A stretch of 8,488 bases of DNA from Clostridia bacterium (GTDB lineage: Bacteria; Bacillota_A; Clostridia; UMGS1883; HGM11501), in NCBI GenBank assembly GCA_017536285.1, contig JAFXHP010000106.1, positions 1 through 8,488 of the forward strand. Direction: 5' to 3'. A program made the translations under genes and the position numbers. A model generated the notes under the pieces. The model worked only from the letters and a program-made list of their open reading frames with translations. It made no database searches and had not been told where the DNA came from. This document shows, piece after piece, positions 1-6,687 of this stretch (position 1 is its first letter; each line of letters begins with the position of its first letter).

Positions 1-4
1 CCAT

Positions 5-39
5 AAAAAAGCGTACTGATTTTTCAGTACGCTTTTTTT
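5..39 (+). terminator. Intrinsic terminator of an upstream gene, possibly bidirectional
   Basis: A core stem of nine pairs (11-19 with 24-32) closes a TTTT loop. It is extended by six A-T pairs (5-10 with 33-38) and followed by a T run at 33-39. The A run on the left would act as a U run for a transcript on the minus strand, so it could stop transcription both ways. The gene it serves lies left of the window. Confidence 0.85.
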
Positions 40-42
40 ATG

Positions 43-121
43 TCGACCTTACAGAGTAAGGGAGTCGAACTTGTCGTAGGCATTTGCGAAGCAAATCCGA
101 GCCTCGACTCCCCGTAGTAAG
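43..121. other. Structured non-coding stretch with two competing hairpins
   Basis: No gene is seen between the first terminator and the radC promoter. Fold A pairs TCGAC (43-47) with GTCGA (64-68) and CTTAC (48-52) with GTAAG (56-60). Fold B pairs GGGAGTCGA (60-68) perfectly with TCGACTCCC (104-112), with GGC/GCC (79-81, 101-103) and ATTTGC-GAA-GCAAAT (82-96) nested inside. Both folds use bases 60-68 and so exclude each other. The stretch lies upstream of the radC promoter, so it is not in the radC leader made from that promoter. It could be a dispersed palindromic repeat, a small RNA or part of an upstream transcript; the window has no second copy. Confidence 0.45.
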
Positions 122-179
122 CATCATATAAGATAGGGTGCATCCATACTCTTCCACGAAGTCGCTTGCATTTTCCGTA

Positions 180-208
180 TTTACAACGGACGGGATATAT
201 GTTATAAT
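180..208 (+). promoter_or_regulatory. Sigma-A-type promoter for radC
   Basis: TTTACA (180-185) and a perfect TATAAT (203-208) are separated by 17 bases, in an A/T-rich setting. The predicted start near 215 gives a short leader of about 25 bases that ends in the ribosome binding site GGAGGAG (228-234), six bases before the ATG at 241. Confidence 0.8.
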
Positions 209-240
209 ATTTAATATAAATTATTACGGAGGAGCAAAAA

Positions 241-930
241 ATGTCCGAAGCAAATACCCATGCAAAACACAGGGAAAGAGTAAGAAAGAAATTTTCAGAT
301 AACGGCTTTAACGGATGGTACGACCATGAGGTTTTGGAGATGATGCTTTTTTACGCCATTCCCAGAAGCGATACAAATCCTCTGGCACACGAGCTTCTTA
401 AAGAGTTCGGAACACTTTCTGCAGTACTTGATGCAGACATTGAAGCACTCAAGAAAGTTCCGGGTATCGGGGAAAGCACGGCTATATACTTAAGCTCTCT
501 CGGAAAGCTTCAGGGTGTTTATAACCGTTCGAAGTGGAAGGACACAAAGACCGTATTTGACAATGTTGCGTCGGCAGGTCTTTATTGCTCGGACTTTATT
601 GGAAACGAAACCGAGGAGGTTTTGGGTTTAATCTGCCTTGATACTAAAAAGAACGTAAAGAAAAGCACTATACTTTCAAGGGGCGTTATTGATAAAGTGC
701 ATATTGACATAAGAAAAATTGTGGAGAATGTGGTTAGCGTAAATGCCAAGTATATTGTGCTTTGCCACAATCATCCTTCCGGGGTTCTCCAGCCATCATA
801 TGAGGATATAGAAATGACAAGGAGAATCGCCAAAGCACTGCTTCCCATGGAAATAGAAATGGTTGACCATTTCATTGTTTGCGGAAAGGGCTATACCAGC
901 ATGGCAGAGCGTGGATTTCTGGAAAATTGA
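241..930 (+). CDS. radC: RadC family JAMM/MPN-domain protein
   Basis: The 229-residue product matches RadC (UPF0758) in length and layout. The N-terminal part (about 1-100) has the usual opening with a helix-hairpin-helix motif VPGIGES at 73-79. The C-terminal part (about 105-229) is a JAMM metalloprotease-like fold. Its metal-binding signature is complete: His176 and His178 in HNHPSG and Asp189 in the SYED stretch, with a Glu near 125-126 in the position of the catalytic acid. The VDHFIV motif follows at 208-213. The protein should be cytoplasmic. Despite the name, which comes from an old link to DNA repair, the cellular role of RadC is not settled. The start is supported by GGAGGAG six bases upstream and a strong promoter. 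It is the only gene before a terminator-like hairpin, so it is probably transcribed mostly alone. Confidence 0.93.
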   Translation: MSEANTHAKHRERVRKKFSDNGFNGWYDHEVLEMMLFYAIPRSDTNPLAHELLKEFGTLSAVLDADIEALKKVPGIGESTAIYLSSLGKLQGVYNRSKWKDTKTVFDNVASAGLYCSDFIGNETEEVLGLICLDTKKNVKKSTILSRGVIDKVHIDIRKIVENVVSVNAKYIVLCHNHPSGVLQPSYEDIEMTRRIAKALLPMEIEMVDHFIVCGKGYTSMAERGFLEN

Positions 931-939
931 TGTATTTTG

Positions 940-979
940 AACCTTCGCATTGCATAGTATGCAGTGTGGAGGTTTTTTT
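940..979 (+). terminator. Terminator-like hairpin after radC that contains the next gene's ribosome binding site
   Basis: Bases 940-955 pair with 959-974 over 16 continuous pairs, three of them G-U (945/969, 947/967, 950/964), with a three-base loop AGT. Seven T residues (973-979) follow, as in a textbook intrinsic terminator for radC. The GGAGG at 968-972 in the 3' arm is also the only good ribosome binding site for the ATG at 980, which begins right after the T run. One element may therefore both end radC transcription and hide the next gene's translation start. Confidence 0.8.
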
Positions 980-2125
980 ATGGGATTTTTAAAAAGGACG
1001 GCAGGTTTTATAGTGGCGTTCTCCGTTATGCTTTCAGTGATTGTGGCATATAGCCGTGATATTTCGTCACTTACGGCGAAAAGTTTCATTCTTATGGAAA
1101 GTTCAACGGGAAGAGTTTTGCTTGAAAATAATGCAGATGTCCCGCTTCCGCCTGCCAGTATAACGAAAATAATGACTATTCTACTTGTTATGGAGGACAT
1201 CGCAGCGGGGAAGATTACCTATGACGATATGGTCACGGCATCGGAACGGGCAAAATCCATGGGAGGTTCCACTATTTTCCTGGATGCGGGAGAACGTATG
1301 AGCGTACACGACCTGCTTAAGGGGATAGTTGTGGCGAGCGGCAACGATGCCTCGGTTGCCATTGCAGAACATCTGGAAGGATCGGTGGAAGCCTTTGTCG
1401 ACAGGATGAATAAAAGGGCGGCAGAACTTGGGATGACCAATACCGTTTTTAAAAATACCAACGGATTGCCTGCAGAAGGGCATGTTATGAGTGCAAGGGA
1501 TATTGCTATTGTTTCAAATGAGCTACTTAAACATAAGAAAATTTTTGATTACACCAAAATATGGACGGATTCTTTAAGGGGCGGAGAGTTTTTGCTTGCG
1601 AATACCAACCGTCTGATAAGGTTTTACGAAGGAGCTAACGGACTCAAGACAGGCTCCACCGATGAAGCGGGATGCTGCATAAGTGCTGGTGCGGAAAGAA
1701 ACGGGATGCAGTTGATTGCCGTGGTTATGGGGTGTCCCACATCAAATGACAGATTTGAAGATGCCAAGGCTCTTTTAGACTACGGATTTTTAAACTACAG
1801 TCTTTGGTACGGGCCGGGAATTGATACTCCTTTGGGGGAGATAGAAGTAAAAAAAGGCAGGGAAGATGCGGTATCATACGTTCCGGAGAGCGGAATGTAT
1901 GATCTTTTGAAAAAAAGCGATGCAGGGCATGAGGAGCTTGTTTTTGAAAGGGATGAGTTTGTGAATGCCCCCGTAATAAAGGGACAGGTGATAGGAAAGG
2001 TGCGGTGTGTTGTTGGCGGAGAAACCGTATCGGAAGTAAATCTTGTTGCCACAGCTGACGTGAAACGCATCGGATTATGGCAATTGCAAAAAAAGATGCT
2101 GGGACTTCTTTTGAGAACAGTATAA
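980..2125 (+). CDS. D-alanyl-D-alanine carboxypeptidase (PBP5/DacF-like, peptidase S11)
   Basis: This is a low-molecular-mass penicillin-binding protein that trims the terminal D-Ala from peptidoglycan stem peptides outside the membrane. All three active-site motifs are present: S60-x-x-K63 (SITK, with nucleophile Ser60), S120-G-N122 and K223-T-G225. Residues 1-25 form a signal peptide (a KR pair followed by a hydrophobic core). A PBP5 C-terminal-type beta domain spans about 275-360. The last 20 or so residues (from VKRIGLW) form a basic-amphipathic helix typical of the membrane anchor. The 381-residue length fits DacF/DacA proteins. ATG 980 is chosen because GGAGG (968-972) lies seven bases upstream and the signal peptide begins there; a TTG at 950 in the same frame would put ten extra residues before it. 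No convincing promoter is seen between radC and this gene. Which dac paralogue it is (dacF, dacA or dacB) cannot be decided here. Confidence 0.93.
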   Translation: MGFLKRTAGFIVAFSVMLSVIVAYSRDISSLTAKSFILMESSTGRVLLENNADVPLPPASITKIMTILLVMEDIAAGKITYDDMVTASERAKSMGGSTIFLDAGERMSVHDLLKGIVVASGNDASVAIAEHLEGSVEAFVDRMNKRAAELGMTNTVFKNTNGLPAEGHVMSARDIAIVSNELLKHKKIFDYTKIWTDSLRGGEFLLANTNRLIRFYEGANGLKTGSTDEAGCCISAGAERNGMQLIAVVMGCPTSNDRFEDAKALLDYGFLNYSLWYGPGIDTPLGEIEVKKGREDAVSYVPESGMYDLLKKSDAGHEELVFERDEFVNAPVIKGQVIGKVRCVVGGETVSEVNLVATADVKRIGLWQLQKKMLGLLLRTV

Positions 2126-2158
2126 GGCAGGCCGCCCTTCGGGCGGCTCTGCTTTAAT
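2124..2158 (+). terminator. Intrinsic terminator after the carboxypeptidase gene
   Basis: A G+C-rich stem GCCGCCC (2131-2137) pairs with GGGCGGC (2141-2147) around a TTC loop. Past a one-base bulge, GCAG (2127-2130) pairs with CTGC (2149-2152), with weaker pairs beyond that overlap the stop codon. The T tract is short (TTTAATAT), but the stem is strong. Confidence 0.78.
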
Positions 2159-2161
2159 ATA

Positions 2162-2199
2162 AATATATAAATATATGAATATGTATATATTTATATATT
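2162..2199. repeat. Perfect 15-bp A/T-only inverted repeat
   Basis: AATATATAAATATAT (2162-2176) is the exact reverse complement of 2185-2199, around an eight-base spacer. It contains no G or C in the arms, so the RNA hairpin would be weak, but the DNA could extrude or bind a protein. It sits between the preceding terminator and the pepD promoter. Confidence 0.6.
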
Positions 2200-2254
2200 G
2201 TTAAGTAGCTGTAAATGAGATTTGGGTTTGAAATAAAATATTTTGTATTTAAGA

Positions 2255-2283
2255 TTGAAAAATGAGGAAAACTATGGTATACT
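2255..2283 (+). promoter_or_regulatory. Sigma-A-type promoter for pepD
   Basis: TTGAAA (2255-2260) and TATACT (2278-2283) are exactly 17 bases apart, each with one mismatch to consensus. The leader would be about 25 bases and carries AAGGAG (2302-2307), seven bases before the ATG at 2315. Confidence 0.82.
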
Positions 2284-2314
2284 AAAATACAATCGATAAA
2301 TAAGGAGTGTTTGT

Positions 2315-3757
2315 ATGAGAAAGCTTGCAGGATTAAAGCCGGAAAGCCTGTTTTCGTATTTTGAGGATATAAGTGCCATTCCGAGAGGTTCCGGTGTAAG
2401 AAGCGGAATAAGAGATTATCTCGTTTCATTTGCAAAGGAAAAAAATCTTGAGTTTTATACCGACGATGCGGATAATGTTATAATTTATAAAGAAGCAACC
2501 CAAGGTTATGAAGAAGCGGAAGCGGTCATTCTTCAAAGCCATACCGATATTGTGTGGCAGAAAACCCCTGACTGCGACATAGATTTTGAAAAGGACGGCC
2601 TTCGTCTTTATATTGACGGAGATTTTGTGAAAGCGGAAGGGACAACCCTGGGGGCAGATAACGGCCTCGGTGTTGCGGCGGCACTTTCCGTACTATCGGA
2701 TGATACACTTTCTCATCCGGCAATTGAAGCGGTTTTTACTTCAGATGAGGAAATAGGCATGATTGGTGCCGGAAGGCTTGATATGAAAAAGCTTTCCGGA
2801 AAGAAGCTTATCAATATGGATGCGGAGGAACCCGAGGCGCTCACAGTATCCTGTGCCGGAGGAAGCGATTTTATAATAAAAATCCCGGTAGAGAAAACAA
2901 AAGAGGAAGGAACTCTTCTTAAAGTAAAGATAGAAGGTCTTTTAGGCGGCCACTCCGGAATTCAGATAGGGGAAGGCAGAGTAAATGCCGATATGATGAT
3001 GGGAAGAATCCTTAATCATATAAAGGGTAAAACGCCATTTTATATAAAGGAAATATCCGGCGGAACCAAAGCAAACGCCATTCCTTTGGAGAGTGAAGCA
3101 TTTATACTGGTGTCTGATGCAGAAGCATTTAAGGATGAATTTTTGAAGTATCGGGATATAATAAAGGAAGAAATTTCATCAAGAGAACCTTCCTTTGCAT
3201 CATTCATTGAAATTTTGGGAGATGGAAAATGTGATGTGTTCACGAAAGCTTTGACACAAAAGCTTATTTATGCTCTCAGCGTTGCTCCCAACGGTGTAAT
3301 TGAAATGAGCAAGGAAATAGATAACCTTGTGGAAACGTCGCTTAATTTGGGCATACTTGAAACTAAGAGCGACGCTGTAACGATGCATTTTGCACTTCGA
3401 AGCAATAAAGAAAGTGCTCTTTATGCTCTGGAGGAGAAAATGGCAGCCCTTACCGAAATGCTAGGAGCAGAATATGAAGCCTTTGGCCATTACCCTCCCT
3501 GGGAATTTAAGAAAAATTCGCATCTTCAGGATATTTATAAGAGGATTTACAAAGAAAAGAACGGAAAAGAACCTTCGGTTGAAGCAATCCATGCAGGATT
3601 GGAGTGCGGACTTTTTGCATCTGAAATAGAAGGACTTGATGCCATAGCTATCGGTGCACTTTTAAAAGATGTTCATACTGTGGGAGAAAAGCTTTCCATT
3701 TCATCCACGGAGAATTTTTACGATATTCTGATAAAAGTGCTTGAAAATTGCAGATAA
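2315..3757 (+). CDS. pepD: Aminoacyl-histidine dipeptidase (peptidase D, M20C family)
   Basis: This is a cytoplasmic zinc metallopeptidase that hydrolyses dipeptides, classically Xaa-His, to free amino acids. Its 480 residues match E. coli PepD (about 485). The M20 metal ligands and catalytic residues appear in order: His76 and Asp78 in SHTDIV, Asp115 in LGADNG, the Glu145-Glu146 pair in SDEEIG (general base and ligand), Asp169 in NMDAEE, and the C-terminal His454 in KDVHTVGEKLSI. The lid-domain motif GGHSG is at 211-215. The gene has its own promoter and terminator but sits directly before an oligopeptide-type transporter, so imported peptides are a plausible substrate source. That link is inferred from position only. 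Confidence 0.95.
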   Translation: MRKLAGLKPESLFSYFEDISAIPRGSGVRSGIRDYLVSFAKEKNLEFYTDDADNVIIYKEATQGYEEAEAVILQSHTDIVWQKTPDCDIDFEKDGLRLYIDGDFVKAEGTTLGADNGLGVAAALSVLSDDTLSHPAIEAVFTSDEEIGMIGAGRLDMKKLSGKKLINMDAEEPEALTVSCAGGSDFIIKIPVEKTKEEGTLLKVKIEGLLGGHSGIQIGEGRVNADMMMGRILNHIKGKTPFYIKEISGGTKANAIPLESEAFILVSDAEAFKDEFLKYRDIIKEEISSREPSFASFIEILGDGKCDVFTKALTQKLIYALSVAPNGVIEMSKEIDNLVETSLNLGILETKSDAVTMHFALRSNKESALYALEEKMAALTEMLGAEYEAFGHYPPWEFKKNSHLQDIYKRIYKEKNGKEPSVEAIHAGLECGLFASEIEGLDAIAIGALLKDVHTVGEKLSISSTENFYDILIKVLENCR

Positions 3758-3764
3758 ACAGGGA

Positions 3765-3797
3765 AAAAGCAAAAAAAGCCTTGCTTTTTTTGCTTTT
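3765..3797 (+). terminator. Intrinsic terminator after pepD
   Basis: Fifteen continuous pairs (3765-3779 with 3783-3797) enclose a CTT loop. The 3' arm is almost all T, so the arm itself supplies the U run. The low G+C content makes it weaker than most, and some readthrough into the transporter gene is possible. Confidence 0.75.
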
Positions 3798-3809
3798 ATG
3801 TGATAAAAT
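3781..3809 (+). promoter_or_regulatory. Possible extended -10 promoter for the OPT transporter
   Basis: TGATAAAAT (3801-3809) is an extended -10 element (TGn plus TAAAAT). TTGCTT (3781-3786) lies 17 bases upstream as a poor -35 that overlaps the pepD terminator. Transcription would start near 3816. It would allow the transporter to be expressed independently of pepD. Confidence 0.45.
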
Positions 3810-3845
3810 TTTTCGGTATGTAATTTTTCACGAAAGGATGATTAT

Positions 3846-5747
3846 ATGGATAATCAGAAAGAATTTAAGCCCTATATTCCGGCGGATAGGGTGACACCCG
3901 AGTTAACGGTAACTTCCATTATCATGGGTATACTTCTCGCCGTAATTTTCGGTGCGGCAAACGCATATCTTGGACTTCGTGTAGGTATGACGGTTTCTGC
4001 ATCTATTCCCGCGGCTGTTATTGCCATGGGTGTCATACGTGTACTTATGCGTAAAAATTCTATACTTGAAAGTAACATCGTGCAGACAGTAGGCTCTGCG
4101 GGCGAATCTTTGGCGGCAGGTGCTATCTTCACTCTTCCTGCACTTTTCTTGTGGGCAAAGGAATTTGGTACTGAAAAACCCGGCATTATTGAAATTACAT
4201 TAATCGCTTTAATCGGCGGTTTGCTCGGCGTATTTTTCATGGTTCCTCTCCGTAATGCATTAATCGTCAAGGAACACGGAATCCTTCCCTATCCCGAAGG
4301 AGCTGCCTGTGCAGAAGTTCTGCTTGCGGGTGAAAAGGGCGGTGCAAATGCATCTACTGTATTTGCCGGTATGGGATTTGCGGCACTCTTTAAGTTCATA
4401 ATTGACGGACTCAAACTGGTTGCAGGCGAAGTCAGCCTTAAGTTCAAAGGTTTTGCAGGTGAAATCGGAACCCAGGTTTATCCCGCTGTTATGAGCGTTG
4501 GTTACATCTGCGGTGCAAGAATTTCTTCATATATGTTTGCAGGCGGTGTACTTTCCTGGATGGTACTTATCCCCCTTATTGTAATGTTCGGTGCGGATAT
4601 CATTCTCTATCCCGGTGAAGTTTCCATAAGCGAAATGTTTGCATCTGGCGGTGCTTCAGCCATCTGGTCAAGCTATATCCGCTATATCGGTGCAGGAGCT
4701 TTAGCTGCAGGCGGCATCATAAGCCTTATTAAATCCCTTCCTTTAATTGTTAAAACCTTCAGCGGTGCAATGAAATCCATGGCTTCCTCCGGTGCTTCCT
4801 CCGGTAGCCGTACAGAGAAGGATATAAGCTTAAAGGTTGTTATTATTGCTATTGTTGTACTTACACTTTTGGTGTGGATTGTTCCCGCTATTCCCGTAAG
4901 TCCCATAGGTGCGGTTATTGTTGTAATCTTCGGATTTTTCTTTGCGGCCGTATCCTCCCGTATGGTTGGACTGGTTGGAAGCAGCAACAACCCCGTTTCC
5001 GGTATGGCTATCGCAACACTTTTAATTGCAACTCTTGTTCTTAAAATGACAGGGCAGTCAGGTCTTTCCGGTATGACAAGTGCAATTGCCATCGGCTCTA
5101 TTATTTGTATAGTATCTGCAATTGCAGGCGATACCAGCCAGGACTTAAAGACAGGTTATCTTTTAGGCTCAACTCCCAAAAAACAGCAGATCGGCGAAAT
5201 TATCGGTGTTGTTGCAGCAGCACTTGCAATAGGCGGAACACTTTATCTTCTTGATAAGGCATGGGGATTCGGAACAGAAGAACTTGCCGCTCCTCAGGCA
5301 ACACTTATGAAGCTTATAGTTGAGGGTGTTATGGAAGGAAATCTTCCCTGGGCGTTGGTTGCCATCGGCGTTGTTATTGCAATTGTTGTTGAAATTGTGG
5401 GAATTCCCGTTCTTCCCTTTGCAATCGGAATTTATCTTCCCGTTCAGCTTAATGCCTGCATTATGGTAGGCGGTCTTATCCGTCTTGCTCTTGATAAGAT
5501 GAAGAAGGATAAGAAAGAAAAAGATGCTATTATAAACGACGGTATTCTTTTCTGTTCCGGTATGATAGCAGGTGAAGGCTTAGTTGGTATTCTCCTTGCA
5601 CTCCTTGCGGTATTCGGCATAGGCGAAATGATAGACCTTTCTTCCAAGCTTTCTCCCGCATTTATGAATATCGGCGGAATAGTTCTCTTTGGCATAATAA
5701 TTCTTACCGTGCTTATGTTCTCCCTGTGGAAAAAGAGAAAGTCATGA
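3846..5747 (+). CDS. OPT family oligopeptide/metal-chelate transporter
   Basis: This is a 633-residue integral membrane protein with roughly 14-16 hydrophobic segments spread over the whole length. It belongs to the bacterial oligopeptide transporter (OPT) family, whose members take up small peptides or, in YSL relatives, metal chelates, using the proton gradient. Recognisable family stretches are NIVQTVGSAGESLAAG (77-92), PLRNALIVKEHGILPYPEG (134-152), SRMVGLVGSSNNPVSG (371-386), GDTSQDLKTGYLLGSTPKKQQ (first at 428), PFAIGIYLPV (524-533) and CSGMIAGEGLVG (570-581). A hydrophilic loop rich in Ser/Gly lies at about 307-328, between the two halves. AAAGGA (3833-3838) precedes the start by seven bases. 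The dipeptidase upstream suggests peptide import, but the substrate cannot be read from sequence. The gene ends in an ATGA overlap with a PqqD-like gene. Confidence 0.93.
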   Translation: MDNQKEFKPYIPADRVTPELTVTSIIMGILLAVIFGAANAYLGLRVGMTVSASIPAAVIAMGVIRVLMRKNSILESNIVQTVGSAGESLAAGAIFTLPALFLWAKEFGTEKPGIIEITLIALIGGLLGVFFMVPLRNALIVKEHGILPYPEGAACAEVLLAGEKGGANASTVFAGMGFAALFKFIIDGLKLVAGEVSLKFKGFAGEIGTQVYPAVMSVGYICGARISSYMFAGGVLSWMVLIPLIVMFGADIILYPGEVSISEMFASGGASAIWSSYIRYIGAGALAAGGIISLIKSLPLIVKTFSGAMKSMASSGASSGSRTEKDISLKVVIIAIVVLTLLVWIVPAIPVSPIGAVIVVIFGFFFAAVSSRMVGLVGSSNNPVSGMAIATLLIATLVLKMTGQSGLSGMTSAIAIGSIICIVSAIAGDTSQDLKTGYLLGSTPKKQQIGEIIGVVAAALAIGGTLYLLDKAWGFGTEELAAPQATLMKLIVEGVMEGNLPWALVAIGVVIAIVVEIVGIPVLPFAIGIYLPVQLNACIMVGGLIRLALDKMKKDKKEKDAIINDGILFCSGMIAGEGLVGILLALLAVFGIGEMIDLSSKLSPAFMNIGGIVLFGIIILTVLMFSLWKKRKS

Positions 5748-6085
5748 AAAATAAGAAAGAAGAAAACTATCTTTCAAGAATTCCTTTGAGAAAAGAAAGC
5801 CTTAACTGGACAAAGGATGAAGAAGGAAAGGTAACTTTAGAAATTGAGAATAAAGGCTTTTTTAACAGACTTTGCCAAAAGCTTTTGAAAAAGCCGAAAA
5901 TTACCTATATACATCTTGATGAAATGGGAAGCTTTATATGGCCGCTTTTTTCCGAGGGAAAAGACATTGTTTCTCTGGGACGTGAGGTTTCAGAAATGTT
6001 CGGCGATAAGGCAGAGCCTTTATATGAGCGTCTGGCGGAATATATAAAACGCCTTGAAAGCTACGGATTTATAACATTTAAATGA
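5744..6085 (+). CDS. PqqD-like small protein (RRE-type fold), coupled to the OPT transporter
   Basis: A 113-residue soluble protein carries a PqqD domain over about 53-113. The signature is the stretch HLDEMGSFIWPLF (57-69), with the usual D-E-x-G-x-x-I-W core, followed by two charged helices and the closing SYGFI. PqqD-type domains usually bind the leader of a ribosomal precursor peptide and present it to a modifying enzyme. No radical SAM enzyme or precursor peptide gene is visible here. The N-terminal part (1-52) is basic and is not part of the classical domain. The start is ATG 5744, which overlaps the transporter stop as ATGA and implies translational coupling. An in-frame GTG at 5726 would add six residues, but it lies inside the transporter gene and is less likely. 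It may act with the transporter; its function is unknown. Confidence 0.88.
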   Translation: MKNKKEENYLSRIPLRKESLNWTKDEEGKVTLEIENKGFFNRLCQKLLKKPKITYIHLDEMGSFIWPLFSEGKDIVSLGREVSEMFGDKAEPLYERLAEYIKRLESYGFITFK

Positions 6086-6086
6086 T

Positions 6087-6118
6087 AAAAAAGGAATCGC
6101 TTCTGCGATTCCTTTTTT
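6087..6118. terminator. Bidirectional terminator between convergent genes
   Basis: A perfect 14-bp stem (6087-6100 with 6105-6118) holds a four-base loop TTCT, with A runs on one side and T runs on the other. It lies two bases after the pqqD-like stop and three bases past the stop of the regulator on the minus strand, so it can serve both genes. Confidence 0.92.
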
Positions 6119-6120
6119 GC

Positions 6121-6492
6121 TTAAAATCCTTTTGATTCAAGGTATTCCTTTAATTTTTCAAAGCTTTCCTTGCTTATGTGATGCTCAATTTTACAGCTGT
6201 CTTCATAGGCGGTTTCTTCGCTGACGCCCATTGCCATAAGTGCCTTTGCAATAATTCTGTGGCGTTCATACATTGTTTCTGCAATGGAAAGGCCCTTTTG
6301 GGTAAGGGTGATGCCGCCTGATGAATCAATTACAATAAAGCCCTCCTCACGAAGCTTTTTCATTGCAACGGAAACGCTGGGTTTGGTAACCGAAAGCTCG
6401 GTTGCTATGTCGATGCTTCTTACATGGCCGCATCTTTTATTAAGCATATGTATGGTTTCGAGATAGTTCTCGCCGGATTCTTTAATAATCAT
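6121..6492 (-). CDS. DtxR/MntR-family metal-dependent transcriptional repressor
   Basis: This 123-residue regulator has an N-terminal winged helix (about 5-65, with recognition region TKPSVSVAMKKL at 36-47) and the metal-binding dimerisation helices (about 66-123). It lacks the SH3-like third domain of DtxR, so its layout is that of MntR. Aligned by eye to B. subtilis MntR with an offset of one, His78, Glu12, Glu103 and His104 keep the metal ligands, but MntR Asp8 is Asn9 and MntR Glu99 is Cys100. A Cys at this place is typical of iron-sensing DtxR (Cys102, in the pattern C-x-x-E-H). With feoAB divergent next door, an Fe(II)-responsive repressor is the better guess than a manganese one. GAGGG (6499-6503, minus strand) precedes the ATG by six bases. 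Confidence 0.9.
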   Translation of the reverse strand: MIIKESGENYLETIHMLNKRCGHVRSIDIATELSVTKPSVSVAMKKLREEGFIVIDSSGGITLTQKGLSIAETMYERHRIIAKALMAMGVSEETAYEDSCKIEHHISKESFEKLKEYLESKGF

Positions 6493-6521
6493 ATTTATCC
6501 CTCTGAAAAGTTATTATATAT

Positions 6522-6550
6522 ATTGTATCATATAAACGGCAAATTGTCAA
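6522..6550 (-). promoter_or_regulatory. Strong promoter for the DtxR-type regulator
   Basis: Read on the minus strand, a perfect TTGACA (6550-6545) and TACAAT (6527-6522) are 17 bases apart. A TGA before the -10 makes it also an extended -10. No GTTAG-N6-CTAAC repeat like those at feoA and feoB overlaps it, so autoregulation through that site is not indicated. Confidence 0.85.
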
Positions 6551-6561
6551 AGGTGATTTGG

Positions 6562-6610
6562 AAAGCCTTTTTGCAAAATTCCCTAAATGAGGAATAAAGT
6601 GGGCTTTTTT
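6562..6610 (+). terminator. Weak terminator-like structure in the divergent intergenic region
   Basis: AAAGCC (6562-6567) can pair with GGCTTT (6602-6607) and ATTCC (6578-6582) with GGAAT (6591-6595), separated by an unpaired, unequal interior loop and followed by Ts to 6610. The polarity is plus, but no plus-strand gene feeds it directly. It may insulate feoA from readthrough or end an unseen short RNA. The interior loop makes it doubtful. Confidence 0.35.
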
Positions 6611-6619
6611 ATTGTATAA

Positions 6620-6682
6620 TTTTATAAAAATAAAAAAATCTGTAAATTTTTTCTTGACAAAAGGGCACATTGGTGGTATTCT
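6620..6682 (+). promoter_or_regulatory. Strong promoter for feoA with an A/T-rich upstream region
   Basis: A perfect TTGACA (6654-6659) and TATTCT (6677-6682) are 17 bases apart, with TGG before the -10 as an extended -10 element. The 30 or so bases upstream of the -35 are nearly all A and T in short tracts, like an UP element. Transcription is expected near 6689, inside the inverted repeat that follows. Confidence 0.85.
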
Positions 6683-6687
6683 ATTTG

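Noticed and set aside
57..71. On the minus strand, AGTTCGACTCCC resembles the T-arm end of a tRNA or tmRNA, such as is left at integration sites.
   Set aside because: No matching 5' side of the T stem, no acceptor stem, no CCA and no cloverleaf could be found; the bases are explained by the long inverted repeat with 104-112.
733..747. A GGTTAG half-site inside radC that resembles the feo operator halves.
   Set aside because: It has no inverted partner at the right spacing and lies within the coding sequence.
950..979. A TTG at 950 would extend the carboxypeptidase by ten residues.
   Set aside because: It has no ribosome binding site, lies in the hairpin arm, and the extra residues precede a normal signal peptide that starts at 980.
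5726..5743. A GTG start for the PqqD-like protein, six codons upstream.
   Set aside because: ATG 5744 forms an ATGA overlap with the transporter stop, which is the common coupling arrangement; the GTG has no better ribosome binding site.
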